A DNA stretch of 64,000 bases. Source: Pseudomonadota bacterium. Lineage in GTDB: Bacteria > Pseudomonadota > Gammaproteobacteria > Steroidobacterales > Steroidobacteraceae. The position numbers and the translations under genes were made by a program. Below, piece after piece: positions 20,149-28,172 of the stretch; position 1 is the stretch's first letter, and each line of letters opens with the position of its first letter. Location: positions 682,001-746,000 of the forward strand of contig JAFEDU010000002.1 in assembly GCA_018241425.1 (NCBI GenBank), read 5' to 3'. The notes under the pieces were generated by a model, which saw nothing but the letters and a program-made list of their open reading frames with translations, was not told the origin of the DNA and did not search any database.

Positions 20149-20541
20149 ATGAAGCTCATGCCATTGCTGATGGTGGCCGCCGCCACAGGCGTTCACGCAG
20201 GCGCGCCGTCGAAGGACCGCATCTACCTAAGCCAGACGCCTCTCGTGATGCGGCTGAGCAAGGACGAATTCCGGATCGCCTTCGGCCTCAACAGTGAGCA
20301 CTGCGCCGCGAGCGGCTGCCATGGACGTATACGCTACCGCGTGCACTGGAAAACCGAGGACGGCGCGACGCATTCGGACGTCAAGGAAGTCAGTTATGCG
20401 ATCGCCGCGCACAGCGGGCGCTCCATAGCGGTCGACAGGCAGTACTTTGACACTGGCGAGGCCCAGCATACGACCGAGGTCGTTGCGGTAACGGTGGACG
20501 AGATCACCTGCCAGAGCGGTGAGCGACTCCAGAGCCTCTAG
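20149..20541 (+). CDS. Hypothetical secreted protein
   Basis: A 130-residue protein of unknown function. Residues 1-18 (MKLMPLLMVAAATGVHAG) form a short signal peptide with a likely cleavage after VHA. The mature part is about 110 residues, predicted mostly beta, with three Cys (two in HCAASGC, one in EITCQSGE) that could form a disulfide in the periplasm. A GAGGA sequence lies 6 bp before the ATG. It stands alone between the fliG operon and the MscS gene, with over 100 bp on either side. I recognise no domain. Confidence 0.72.
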   Translation: MKLMPLLMVAAATGVHAGAPSKDRIYLSQTPLVMRLSKDEFRIAFGLNSEHCAASGCHGRIRYRVHWKTEDGATHSDVKEVSYAIAAHSGRSIAVDRQYFDTGEAQHTTEVVAVTVDEITCQSGERLQSL

Positions 20542-20716
20542 AGTCCACGCCGGCGCACTGCGCCCGCCGCCCTGCAGGCGAGGGCGCTTGGAGCCCCGCG
20601 TCCGGCCGGTCTAGAATCGGTGCGTTGCAGGCGCTCGCGCCGGCTAGTTGCGGTGCGCTCATGATGCAAACGCTCCCCGCCGATTCCCTCCGTCACGTAG
20701 GCACGAGAGCGCTTCC

Positions 20717-21553
20717 GTGAACCTGCTGCACGCCGGTGAGCAGGACCTCTTGTCCTTCTTCAGGCCGGACAGCGTGAGCGGCGCGCTCGTCTACCTGTGC
20801 CTGTTCCTGCTGCTCGGGCTCGTGCTGTCGCGGGTCCTGCGTGCGGCGGTCCATGCAACGCTGGTGCGCGAGGGTCACGTCGATCGCATGGGGATCAGCT
20901 TCGTGCAACAGCTCGCCACCGCCCTGATCTGGGTCGTGCTGGTGATCCTGTACGCCCACCTGATACCGGTGCTGCGGGCACTCGGTACCGCCCTGCTGGC
21001 GGGCGCGGGAGTCGCCTCCGTAGTCATCGGCCTTGCCGCGCAGAGCACGCTCGGCAACCTCGTCGCCGGGATCTCGATCACGATCTACCGGCCCTTCAAT
21101 CTGGGTGACGTCCTGCAGGTGACGACGCCGACCGGCACGGAGATAGGCACCGTCACGGGCATCTCGCTGGGATACACCACCCTCACGACGCCCGACGGGC
21201 GCCTGATCGTGCTGCCCAACAGCGTGGCCGCCAACCAGGTGACACTGAACCTGAGCCGCACCTATGTGGCGGCGCAGACCGCGGTCACGATCCACACGCC
21301 ACGCACGGCTGACCCGGTGCAGGTGCGCACGCTGGCCGCCGATGCCGCGCGCGAAGTGCTGGGCGCCGAGGGTGTCATCGGCTGTTACCTGACGCGGATC
21401 GACAGTGGTGGCCTACAGTTCGACCTCAAGGTGCGCACGCCGGACGTGGCGACGCGCGAGGATGCGCGCGCCAGGCTGCTCGCCCACCTGATGCAGAAGT
21501 TCGCCCAGGGCGGACTTGCGGGCAGCGCGACCGATCCGGTGACCTTCAGCTGA
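20717..21553 (+). CDS. Small-conductance mechanosensitive channel (MscS family)
   Basis: A 278-residue inner-membrane channel that opens under membrane tension and releases solutes after osmotic downshock. Three membrane segments are visible: VYLCLFLLLGLVLSRVL, LATALIWVVLVILYAHLI and the pore-lining TM3 region LLAGAGVASVVIGLAAQSTLGNLVAGI, followed by the MscS beta domain (PFNLGDVLQV...TLTTPDGRLIVLPNSVAAN). I place the start at the GTG giving VNLLHAGEQDLL; an in-frame TTG at 20648 would add 23 residues that look non-coding. It converges on and overlaps by 8 bp the SRPBCC gene on the other strand. Confidence 0.88.
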   Translation: MNLLHAGEQDLLSFFRPDSVSGALVYLCLFLLLGLVLSRVLRAAVHATLVREGHVDRMGISFVQQLATALIWVVLVILYAHLIPVLRALGTALLAGAGVASVVIGLAAQSTLGNLVAGISITIYRPFNLGDVLQVTTPTGTEIGTVTGISLGYTTLTTPDGRLIVLPNSVAANQVTLNLSRTYVAAQTAVTIHTPRTADPVQVRTLAADAAREVLGAEGVIGCYLTRIDSGGLQFDLKVRTPDVATREDARARLLAHLMQKFAQGGLAGSATDPVTFS

Positions 21554-22016
21554 TCGGAAGTCCCGCCAGCCGCTCGTAGCTGAGCTCCATGCCGCTTGCC
21601 ATGCCGGTGACCAACAGGCGGTCGCGCGCGCGGGTGTCCGGCAGGCTCATCCTCATCCTGAGCAGCGTCTCCCCGCCGTTCGGCTCGAAGCTGGTCTCGA
21701 TGTGATTATCCGGGGTCGGTTCCGGCAAGTGCATCCGCTCCACGTGCACGATGCGGATGTCGGGCACGACCTCGATGAATTCCCCCGTGAGGTAGAAGCC
21801 CTTGCCCAGCTCGCTCAGCCACTCAAAGCGCATGTGACCGCCGGCGCGAGCCTCGCAGATGCACACCGGCATCGACCATCCCGGCGGGCCTAGGACCCAT
21901 TGCCGTATCAGGGCCGGCTCGACGTGCGCGCGGTAAAGCTGGCGTGGCGTAAGCCCGAAGGCGCGCGTCACCAGGATCTGGCGCTCTCCCGAAGGCATCA
22001 GCTGCATCCTGCTCAT
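21546..22016 (-). CDS. SRPBCC / AHSA1-like domain protein
   Basis: A 156-residue START-like (AHSA1/SRPBCC) protein. The N-terminal QILVTRAFGLTPRQLYRAHVEPALIRQWVLGPPGW is the standard opening, with W41-type tryptophan and the GGHMRFEW strand; the central ETLLRMRMSLPD and the C-terminal helix GMASGMELSYERLAGL complete the helix-grip fold. Such proteins bind hydrophobic ligands or act as polyketide-cyclase-like enzymes; the ligand here is unknown. A strong GGAGGGG site precedes the ATG. The C-terminal coding end overlaps the end of the MscS gene. Confidence 0.85.
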   Translation of the reverse strand: MSRMQLMPSGERQILVTRAFGLTPRQLYRAHVEPALIRQWVLGPPGWSMPVCICEARAGGHMRFEWLSELGKGFYLTGEFIEVVPDIRIVHVERMHLPEPTPDNHIETSFEPNGGETLLRMRMSLPDTRARDRLLVTGMASGMELSYERLAGLPIS

Positions 22017-22178
22017 GGTCCCCCCTCCATGATCGCCCGGCTACGGCCGGGTCTCGGCTGGATTGTAGCCCGACCTCCGATACAACACCGCACCGTGGCT
22101 GGCCGCAGGTCACAAGCGGCCGCCGACAGGGCACACTAGGGGAGTGGGGCGGGCCGCCCGGCCGCCGGAAGGAGACCC

Positions 22179-22709
22179 ATGAACGGTCAGAAGCCGCAGT
22201 TCATCGAGCTGGCGATCGAGCGCGTCCTCTTCGCCTCGCGCTGGCTGCTCGCCCCGTTCTACCTGGGAATGGTGGTCGCGCTGGGGGCGATTCTGGTGGT
22301 GTTCGTCAACGAGCTCGTCCACGGGCTCGCCGAAATCGCCGTATTCGACGCTGAGCACGTGATCCTGCTCGCACTGTCGCTCATCGACCTGTCCCTGACG
22401 GGCAACCTGGTACTGATCGTGATCTTCGCCGGCTACGAGACCTTCGTCTCTCGCATGCATGTCGGCGACCACGAGGACCGGCCGGCCTGGATGGGCACAG
22501 TCGATTTCTCCGATCTCAAGATCAAGCTGATCGCATCCATCGTCGCCATCAGTGGCATCGCGCTCCTGCGCGTGTTCCTGCCGCTCGGGGATACCGGGGT
22601 GCGGGTCGAACAGCCGCGGCTGGGATGGATGATAGGCATCCACGTCACCTTCGTGGTCTCCGGGGTCCTGATGGCAGTGATGGACCGCATCAGCGGCAAG
22701 GATCACTGA
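22179..22709 (+). CDS. YqhA / UPF0114 family membrane protein
   Basis: A 176-residue inner-membrane protein of the YqhA (UPF0114) family, recognised from IERVLFASRWLLAPFYLGMVVAL, the second segment VILLALSLIDLSLTGNLVLIVIFAGYE and the conserved WMGTVDFSDLKIKLIASIVAISGI. Four hydrophobic segments are apparent. The molecular function of this widespread family is not established. A GGAGA ribosome-binding site lies just upstream of the ATG. It stands alone, divergent from the SRPBCC gene and converging on the Rieske oxygenase. Confidence 0.9.
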   Translation: MNGQKPQFIELAIERVLFASRWLLAPFYLGMVVALGAILVVFVNELVHGLAEIAVFDAEHVILLALSLIDLSLTGNLVLIVIFAGYETFVSRMHVGDHEDRPAWMGTVDFSDLKIKLIASIVAISGIALLRVFLPLGDTGVRVEQPRLGWMIGIHVTFVVSGVLMAVMDRISGKDH

Positions 22710-22733
22710 CCGGCGCGACCGGCCGCCAGGCGC

Positions 22734-23969
22734 TTACGTCAGCTCGGCGACGATCCAGTCGACCAGGCGACGCGTATCCTGCTCCATCTCGGAGTAGGGG
22801 CCCGGCTGGTAGTAGTGCGAGTTGATGCCCTGCTGGTTGTGTTCGATGATGCGCTTGTCGGCGACGCTCGTGACTTTCCACAGCCACGTCAAGAGCTCCG
22901 GATCGTAATCAGTTCCCGCCCGCGCGTTACCGCGCACCAGCCACAGGACTTCCATCTCGGTGCTGCTGACGGTGCGTGGAATGAAGCGGTAGATGAGCCC
23001 GTGATCGGGGTAGGCGAGGAAGTCACTCGTAAGTCCCACGTCGAAGAAGGTCACGCCGCCGTCGTAGTCCTTGAACTGGCCCATGAGCGGTGCCAGCGGG
23101 CCGCCGTTCTCGCTACCGCTCACGCTGCCCTCGGCCAGTGCCGAACGCAGACTGCCGCCGCTTTCCTGGCCGGCCGGCGCGTTGGCACCGTAGCGGTTGA
23201 TCTCGCGGATCTCGACCCCGAGCTCCCGCGCCCGTGCTCGCACCCGTGCGTCGGCCTCACGGTTGAGCGCGGCGGGGCGCGCGTACAGGTGAAAGCGCGA
23301 GTACTCCTCGTGCGCCGGGCCGCAGTGGTAGCACTCCATGTAGTTCTCGACCGCGAGCTTCCAGTTGGCGTTGACCGGGTAGCTCTCGCGGTGTGCGACC
23401 TGGGCGTCCGCCCAGCCATAGACCCCGGCGCTGCCTGCGAGCATCTCGGCCACCGCGTCCAGACCCAGGGGATGCTCGGCAAAGGAGATGAAGATGAGGC
23501 CCTCGAGGACGCGGCAGTGCACGCGGCGCAGGCCGTAGTGGCTGCGCTCGAAGCCCTTGGGCATGCGCGCCGCGGCCCGGAGGCTCCCGTCGAGCCCATA
23601 GCTCCAGGCGTGGTAAGGACAGATGAATCCCCCGCGTGCCCGACCGGCTCGCTGGGTACACACGCGCGAACCGCGGTGCCGGCAGACATTGAGCAGCGCG
23701 TGCACGTGGTGGTCGGCGCCGCGCACGATGATCACCGACTCCCCGAACAGTTCGGTGGTGAAGAAGTCCCCGGTCTCCGGCACCTGGCTGTGGTGTCCGG
23801 CGCAGTGCCAGTGGCGCTCGAACAGCCGGCGCCGCTCGCGCTCGAATATCTCCGGTTCACAGTAGAACTCACGCGGCAGCGCGAACCCGGGGCGCACGCG
23901 CGCCAGCGCCCGTGCCCAGGGATCTTCCGGCGGCGCAGCGCCGCTGCTCTTCAAGGTACGCGCATTCAT
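22734..23969 (-). CDS. Rieske non-haem iron oxygenase alpha subunit, quaternary-ammonium type
   Basis: A 411-residue Rieske oxygenase. The Rieske cluster ligands are Cys96, His98, Cys117 and His120 (CRHRGSRVC and FICPYHAW). The mononuclear iron site reads NWKLAVENYMECYHCGPAH, with His215 and His220; the bridging residue that carries electrons between neighbouring subunits is Glu212 where most ring-hydroxylating dioxygenases have Asp. A Glu here is the feature I associate with carnitine, glycine-betaine and stachydrine oxygenases, so an N-methyl or quaternary amine is a better substrate guess than an arene. No reductase gene is adjacent. I prefer the ATG at 23969; an in-frame ATG at 24032 would add 21 residues. 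Confidence 0.88.
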   Translation of the reverse strand: MNARTLKSSGAAPPEDPWARALARVRPGFALPREFYCEPEIFERERRRLFERHWHCAGHHSQVPETGDFFTTELFGESVIIVRGADHHVHALLNVCRHRGSRVCTQRAGRARGGFICPYHAWSYGLDGSLRAAARMPKGFERSHYGLRRVHCRVLEGLIFISFAEHPLGLDAVAEMLAGSAGVYGWADAQVAHRESYPVNANWKLAVENYMECYHCGPAHEEYSRFHLYARPAALNREADARVRARARELGVEIREINRYGANAPAGQESGGSLRSALAEGSVSGSENGGPLAPLMGQFKDYDGGVTFFDVGLTSDFLAYPDHGLIYRFIPRTVSSTEMEVLWLVRGNARAGTDYDPELLTWLWKVTSVADKRIIEHNQQGINSHYYQPGPYSEMEQDTRRLVDWIVAELT

Positions 23970-24138
23970 CGAGGCCCGGCTCTCAAGCTCTACGGTGAGC
24001 GAGACAGTAGTCGCTCGCAACCGCCGAGGCAATTGCGGGTGTCCGCACTGGCTGCCCGCGTGCCAGAATCCTCGGGACGCCCCATGCCGCCCCGCTGGCG
24101 CACTCGCCTGCGGGTTTTCCCCCAGCTGGAGAGAAGCA

Positions 24139-24573
24139 ATGTCCGTTAAAGTCCTCTACTCGACCTCCGCCGTTTCGCTTGGTGGCCGCAACGGTCATAC
24201 ACGCAGCGCCGACGGTGTGGTAAGCGTCGATCTCTCGGTGCCCAAGGCGATGGGAGGGCCGGGCAGGCCGGGAACGACGACGCCCGAAGACCTGTTCGCC
24301 GCCGGTTACGCGGCCTGCTTCGGGAGTGCCTGCGACTTCGCGGGCAAGTCGCTGCTGAAGCTCAATCCGACGAGCGTCGAGGTCAAGTGCGAGGTCGGCA
24401 TCGGCACGCTGCCGGCGGGCGGCTTCGGGCTGACGGTCGGGCTGACCGCGCGCATTGGCGGGCTGTCACAGGCAGACGCGGAGCGGCTGACGGCGAAGGC
24501 GCACGAAATCTGCCCGTACTCCAACGCCACCCGCAACAACATCCCGGTGACGGTCACCGCCATGGCGGTGTGA
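24139..24573 (+). CDS. Organic hydroperoxide resistance protein (Ohr/OsmC family)
   Basis: A 144-residue Ohr-type thiol peroxidase that reduces organic hydroperoxides. The opening VKVLYSTSAVSLGGRNGHTRSADG is typical of Ohr; the two redox cysteines are in AAGYAACFGSA and EICPYSNATR, and the Arg of the active site precedes them in GGPGRPG-type context. The start is MSVKVLYST, with GAGAGAAG a few bases upstream; longer frames overlap the divergent Rieske gene. No OhrR regulator gene is adjacent. The gene converges on the antiporter gene, with only a 16-bp palindrome between the two stops. Confidence 0.93.
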   Translation: MSVKVLYSTSAVSLGGRNGHTRSADGVVSVDLSVPKAMGGPGRPGTTTPEDLFAAGYAACFGSACDFAGKSLLKLNPTSVEVKCEVGIGTLPAGGFGLTVGLTARIGGLSQADAERLTAKAHEICPYSNATRNNIPVTVTAMAV

Positions 24574-24588
24574 GGGCCACGTGGCCCT
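24573..24588. terminator. Perfect 16-bp palindrome filling the gap between two convergent genes
   Basis: AGGGCCACGTGGCCCT is a perfect inverted repeat occupying the whole space between the Ohr stop codon and the stop codon of the convergent antiporter gene. There is no T-tract on either strand, so intrinsic termination is uncertain; its position suggests a bidirectional end signal. Confidence 0.35.
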
Positions 24589-26154
24589 TCACTCGTCGTG
24601 CCTGAGCAGCATCTCCTCGTGGTCGAACTCGCGCTGCAGGCGCAGCAGCACCGCGTCGCTGATCTCGCCGCGGTCACGCATGCCGATGACCGTGTTGCGC
24701 TCGGCCGCGAGCATGGCGAGGCGCAGCCGCGCGTATTCGGCCGGTGAGCTGTCCGTCCCCTCGGCACGCTTCAGGCGGTAGTGCGCGGCGCGCTTCAGGG
24801 CATCGGCGACCTGCAGCTCCCCGTCGCTGAGCCCGTTGAGCTGCGCCAGTGCCGCGGCTCCCGCGCGGATGCTCGCGCTGCGCGCGGCGCGTTCCTCGCC
24901 CTGCTCCTCGTTGCCGCTGACGATGCCGAGCAGCCGGATCATGGGACTCAAGGTCAGGCCCTGGACGACCAGCGTGATGAAGATCACCACGAAGGTGATG
25001 AACACGATCTCGGCGCGGCCCGGCAGCGGGGCGCTGTGAAGGCCCGTGTACGGCAGCGCCAGCGCGATTACCAGCGAGTCCCCGCCGCGGATCCCGGCCC
25101 AGCCCAGAAACAGCACGTTGCGCCAGGGCGGGTAGGGCGTGGTCGGTCGCGCGAGGCGGCGGTCGAGCCATCGGGGCAGGTACGCCCCGATGAACATCCA
25201 CGCGATGCGGGTCGCCGTCATCGCCGCGACGACCAGCAGGGAGACTTTGACCAGGTGCAGCGCCGAGCCGGGCGCAAGCCCTGCGACCACCACCGGCAGC
25301 TCGAGCCCGATGAAGATGAATATCAGGCCCTCGAGTACGAACGCCAGCATCTCCCACATCGCGGCGCCCTGGAGACGCGTGGGGGCGGTGATGACGCGCG
25401 GTGAGTAGCGGGCGAGATACAGCCCCATCGCGACCACGGCGAGCACGCCCGAGCCGCCCAGCGCGTCGGCCGGGATGTAGGCGATGAACGGCGACAGGAG
25501 CGAGAGGGTGTTCTCGACCAGGCTGGTGCGCGCCATGCGCTGGCGCACCCACCCGACCGCGAACCCCAGCGCGAGCCCGATGCCGATGCCCCCGGCACCG
25601 GTGAGCACCAGCTCGCCGGCGGCCCTGGGGAGCGAGAACGTGCCGGTGACGGCGGCTGCGAGCGCGATCTGGTAGGCCACCAGGGCGGTCGCGTCGTTCA
25701 TCAGGCTCTCGCCCTCGAGCAGCACCAGCGCGGTGCGCGGGAGCGAGAGCGAACGGCTGCTGGCAGTGACCGCAACGGCGTCCGGGGGAGACACGATCGC
25801 CCCGAGCAAGAAGCACACCGCCCAGGGCAGCGCGGGCAGCAGGGTGTGCGTGACCGCGGCAACCGTCACGAGCGTGATCAGCACCAGCCACAGCGCCAGG
25901 AGCGTGATCGAGCGGCGGTTGCGGATCAGGTCGCGCAGCGAAGTCTGCAGCGCCGTCCAGAACAAGAGCGGCGGGATGAACACCAGGAATACCGTCTCCG
26001 GGTCCAGGTTCAGGCGCGGCAGTCCCGGGATCAGCGCCAGCCCCAGGCCCCCCAGCACCAGCAGCGTCGGCAGCGGAACGCCGATGCGGTCGGACAGGTA
26101 GCGCAGCGCGGCGCTCGCGGCAATCAGGAGCAGGATCAGGGCGACGGCGGACAT
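24589..26154 (-). CDS. Na+/H+ antiporter, CPA1 family
   Basis: A 521-residue cation/proton antiporter with about 12 membrane segments over the first 410 residues and a cytoplasmic tail of about 110 residues. Family motifs visible are PDAVAVTASSRSL (the PxDAVA segment), EGESLMNDATALV and FIFIGLELPVVV. The tail is rich in charged and helical sequence (ADALKRAAHYRLKRAEGTD) and is likely regulatory, as in bacterial NhaP/TIGR00831 proteins. The protein exchanges Na+ (or K+) for H+ and supports pH and salt homeostasis. It starts 4 bp after the murI stop; co-transcription with murI is likely. Confidence 0.92.
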   Translation of the reverse strand: MSAVALILLLIAASAALRYLSDRIGVPLPTLLVLGGLGLALIPGLPRLNLDPETVFLVFIPPLLFWTALQTSLRDLIRNRRSITLLALWLVLITLVTVAAVTHTLLPALPWAVCFLLGAIVSPPDAVAVTASSRSLSLPRTALVLLEGESLMNDATALVAYQIALAAAVTGTFSLPRAAGELVLTGAGGIGIGLALGFAVGWVRQRMARTSLVENTLSLLSPFIAYIPADALGGSGVLAVVAMGLYLARYSPRVITAPTRLQGAAMWEMLAFVLEGLIFIFIGLELPVVVAGLAPGSALHLVKVSLLVVAAMTATRIAWMFIGAYLPRWLDRRLARPTTPYPPWRNVLFLGWAGIRGGDSLVIALALPYTGLHSAPLPGRAEIVFITFVVIFITLVVQGLTLSPMIRLLGIVSGNEEQGEERAARSASIRAGAAALAQLNGLSDGELQVADALKRAAHYRLKRAEGTDSSPAEYARLRLAMLAAERNTVIGMRDRGEISDAVLLRLQREFDHEEMLLRHDE

Positions 26155-26158
26155 CGCC

Positions 26159-27004
26159 TCAGGCCGCCTCGAATGCCAGCGGGCCGCCCCAGAAGGTCTC
26201 GACCAAGCGGTGCTGAGTGCCGGGCCGGCCGGTGGTGAGGAAGCGTCGCCGGCCCTCGTGCCCGGCGGAGTACTCGGGATGACGGGCGAGGTAGGCGAGC
26301 AGGCTGTCGGCCGTGGCGTGGGGTTGCTGGATGAGCTCGACCGATGCGGGCAAGGCCTCGCGGAACAGGTCCGCGCACACCTCGTAGTGGGTGCAGCCCA
26401 GGATCACCTTGTGCGGCGGGCCGCCGGCCCGTGCCGCGACCGCCGCCACGTGCTCCTTTATCACCGCCGCGAGCTCTGCGCGCGGCGCGCCCTGCTCGAT
26501 GAGTGCCGCGAGTCCCTTGCAGGCCTCCGTGACTGCCACCAGGTCGCCGCGCCGCTTGGCGATCTCGATCTCGTACACCTGGCTGCGTGCCGTGGCCTGG
26601 GTGGCGAAGACTCCCACGCAACGCCGTGGCTCCGTGCTCCCGGGGCTGTGCGGTCCGCGCCAGGGCTTGCCGGTCACCGCCTCGATGGTGGGCACGATGA
26701 TCCCGAGGATGTTGGCCGGGCGGGCGCGGCCCCGGCGCAGTTGCGGCAGCCACTGGGTCTGCAGCTGCCGCAGGGCGACCGCGGATGCGGTGTTGCAGGC
26801 GAGCACGATGAGTTCGCAGCCCTCGGCGAACAGCCGCTCGCAGGCGCGCTGAGTGAGTTCCACGATCTGCGCGCCGCTGCGCGGCCCGTAGGGCATGTGT
26901 GCCTGGTCGGAGAAGTAGACGAGGTCGGCGCCCGGCAGCCGGGCACTGAGCTCGCGGTGGATGGTCAGTCCGCCGACCCCGGAATCGAAAACACCCACGG
27001 CCAT
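26159..27004 (-). CDS. murI: Glutamate racemase
   Basis: A 281-residue MurI that makes D-glutamate for peptidoglycan. The N-terminus VGVFDSGVGGLTIHRELSARLPGADLVYFSDQAHMPYG is classic, and both catalytic Cys are present, the first in IVLACNTASAVALR and the second in VILGCTHYEV. The Asp and Ser of the substrate site lie in FDSGVGG. Length is normal. It is followed after 4 bp by the antiporter gene and preceded by the GDPD gene on the same strand after about 80 bp. Confidence 0.97.
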   Translation of the reverse strand: MAVGVFDSGVGGLTIHRELSARLPGADLVYFSDQAHMPYGPRSGAQIVELTQRACERLFAEGCELIVLACNTASAVALRQLQTQWLPQLRRGRARPANILGIIVPTIEAVTGKPWRGPHSPGSTEPRRCVGVFATQATARSQVYEIEIAKRRGDLVAVTEACKGLAALIEQGAPRAELAAVIKEHVAAVAARAGGPPHKVILGCTHYEVCADLFREALPASVELIQQPHATADSLLAYLARHPEYSAGHEGRRRFLTTGRPGTQHRLVETFWGGPLAFEAA

Positions 27005-27085
27005 CAGAGGCTGCCCGCGCCCTCGTTCGTCACGACGTATAAGAAGGTGGAGCTTATGTCAGGTCCGCAAGCGGGCGAGGCGGAT

Positions 27086-28102
27086 TCAGGGCTTCACCGG
27101 CGCGGGCGCCGGGAGCCGGATTCCCTTTTGCGCGGCGACCTGGCGCAGAAGGTCGGGGCGGTCGGAGATGATGCCGTCGACCCCCATGTCGATCAGGCGC
27201 GCCATGTCGGCCGGGTCGTTGACCGTCCATGCGATCACCGGCAGCCCCAGCTCGTGGGCGACCCGGACCTGGTCGACGTCGATGTCCTGGTAGAGCGGGG
27301 ACCAGATCTTCCCTCCGGCGGCCTTCACCGCCCGTGGCACGGACTGCCCGTACCGGCGGGGATCGAAGCCGGCGGTCCAGGGTGAGGGCTTGTCGGTATA
27401 CAGGTTCTCCTCCGGCTGCTGGACCTGCGTCAGGTATACCGTCGGGATGCGTGGCGCCTGCTTCTGCAGCAGCTGCAGAGTGCGCCAGTCGAAGGACTCG
27501 ATCATCACCCGGTCCTCGAACTTCTCGTGCCGCAGCACGCCGAGCACGGCGTCCACGAAGTGCTGCGGGTCCGGTGATTCGTCCGGGTGCGTCGGGTCGA
27601 TCTTGGTCTCGATGTTGAGCCGCACGTGCTTGTCTCCCGAGCGGCGCACCAGGTCGATCACCTCGGCGAGAGTCGGGATGCGCGTGCCGGGCACCACGAG
27701 CTGATCAGGGAAGCGCTTGGCGTAGGCGCTCCCGGGCCGGATTTGGCCGACGTCGTAGCTCTTGACTTGCGCGAGCGTCAGCTGCACGTACGGGATGCCC
27801 TTGTCGATGTACTTGCCGTCAGGGCCGCGCGCCAGGTCGGGGTTGAGGCCGCGTTCGTGGGAGATCACCACCGCCCCGTCTTTGGTCACCCCCATGTCGA
27901 GCTCGAGCGTATCCACCCCGAGCGACAGGCCGTTGGCGAAGGATTGCAGTGTGTTCTCGGGCCGCAATGCGCGCCCGCCGCGGTGGGCCTCGAGGTCGAA
28001 GGGCACGATGCGCTGGCCGGGATCGGCGCCCCAGGCGAGGGCGGGCAGCAGCGCGAGCGCGGGCAGGAGGTGGAGGCAGCGGGCGGTGAGCGTGTTTGGC
28101 AC
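27086..28102 (-). CDS. Periplasmic glycerophosphodiester phosphodiesterase
   Basis: A 338-residue GDPD with a signal peptide (hydrophobic LHLLPALALLPALAWGADPG near the N-terminus, cleavage near AWG-A). The catalytic GDPD motifs are intact: EAHRGGRALRPENTLQSF, DTLELDMGVTKDGAVVISHE and the C-terminal LPVIAWTVNDPADMARLIDMGVDGIISDRPDLL. It hydrolyses glycerophosphodiesters such as glycerophosphocholine to glycerol-3-phosphate and the free alcohol in the periplasm. Together with the nearby Rieske oxygenase and DMGDH-like genes it could supply choline-type compounds, but that link is only positional. The gene lies 70 bp from the stop of the next co-directional gene. Confidence 0.94.
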   Translation of the reverse strand: MPNTLTARCLHLLPALALLPALAWGADPGQRIVPFDLEAHRGGRALRPENTLQSFANGLSLGVDTLELDMGVTKDGAVVISHERGLNPDLARGPDGKYIDKGIPYVQLTLAQVKSYDVGQIRPGSAYAKRFPDQLVVPGTRIPTLAEVIDLVRRSGDKHVRLNIETKIDPTHPDESPDPQHFVDAVLGVLRHEKFEDRVMIESFDWRTLQLLQKQAPRIPTVYLTQVQQPEENLYTDKPSPWTAGFDPRRYGQSVPRAVKAAGGKIWSPLYQDIDVDQVRVAHELGLPVIAWTVNDPADMARLIDMGVDGIISDRPDLLRQVAAQKGIRLPAPAPVKP

Positions 28103-28172
28103 GTGAGTTCAGTCCGTTTCAGGGCGGCGTTGGGCTGATGATAGCCGCGCGCGCCGTTAAAAACTGTGGCCG

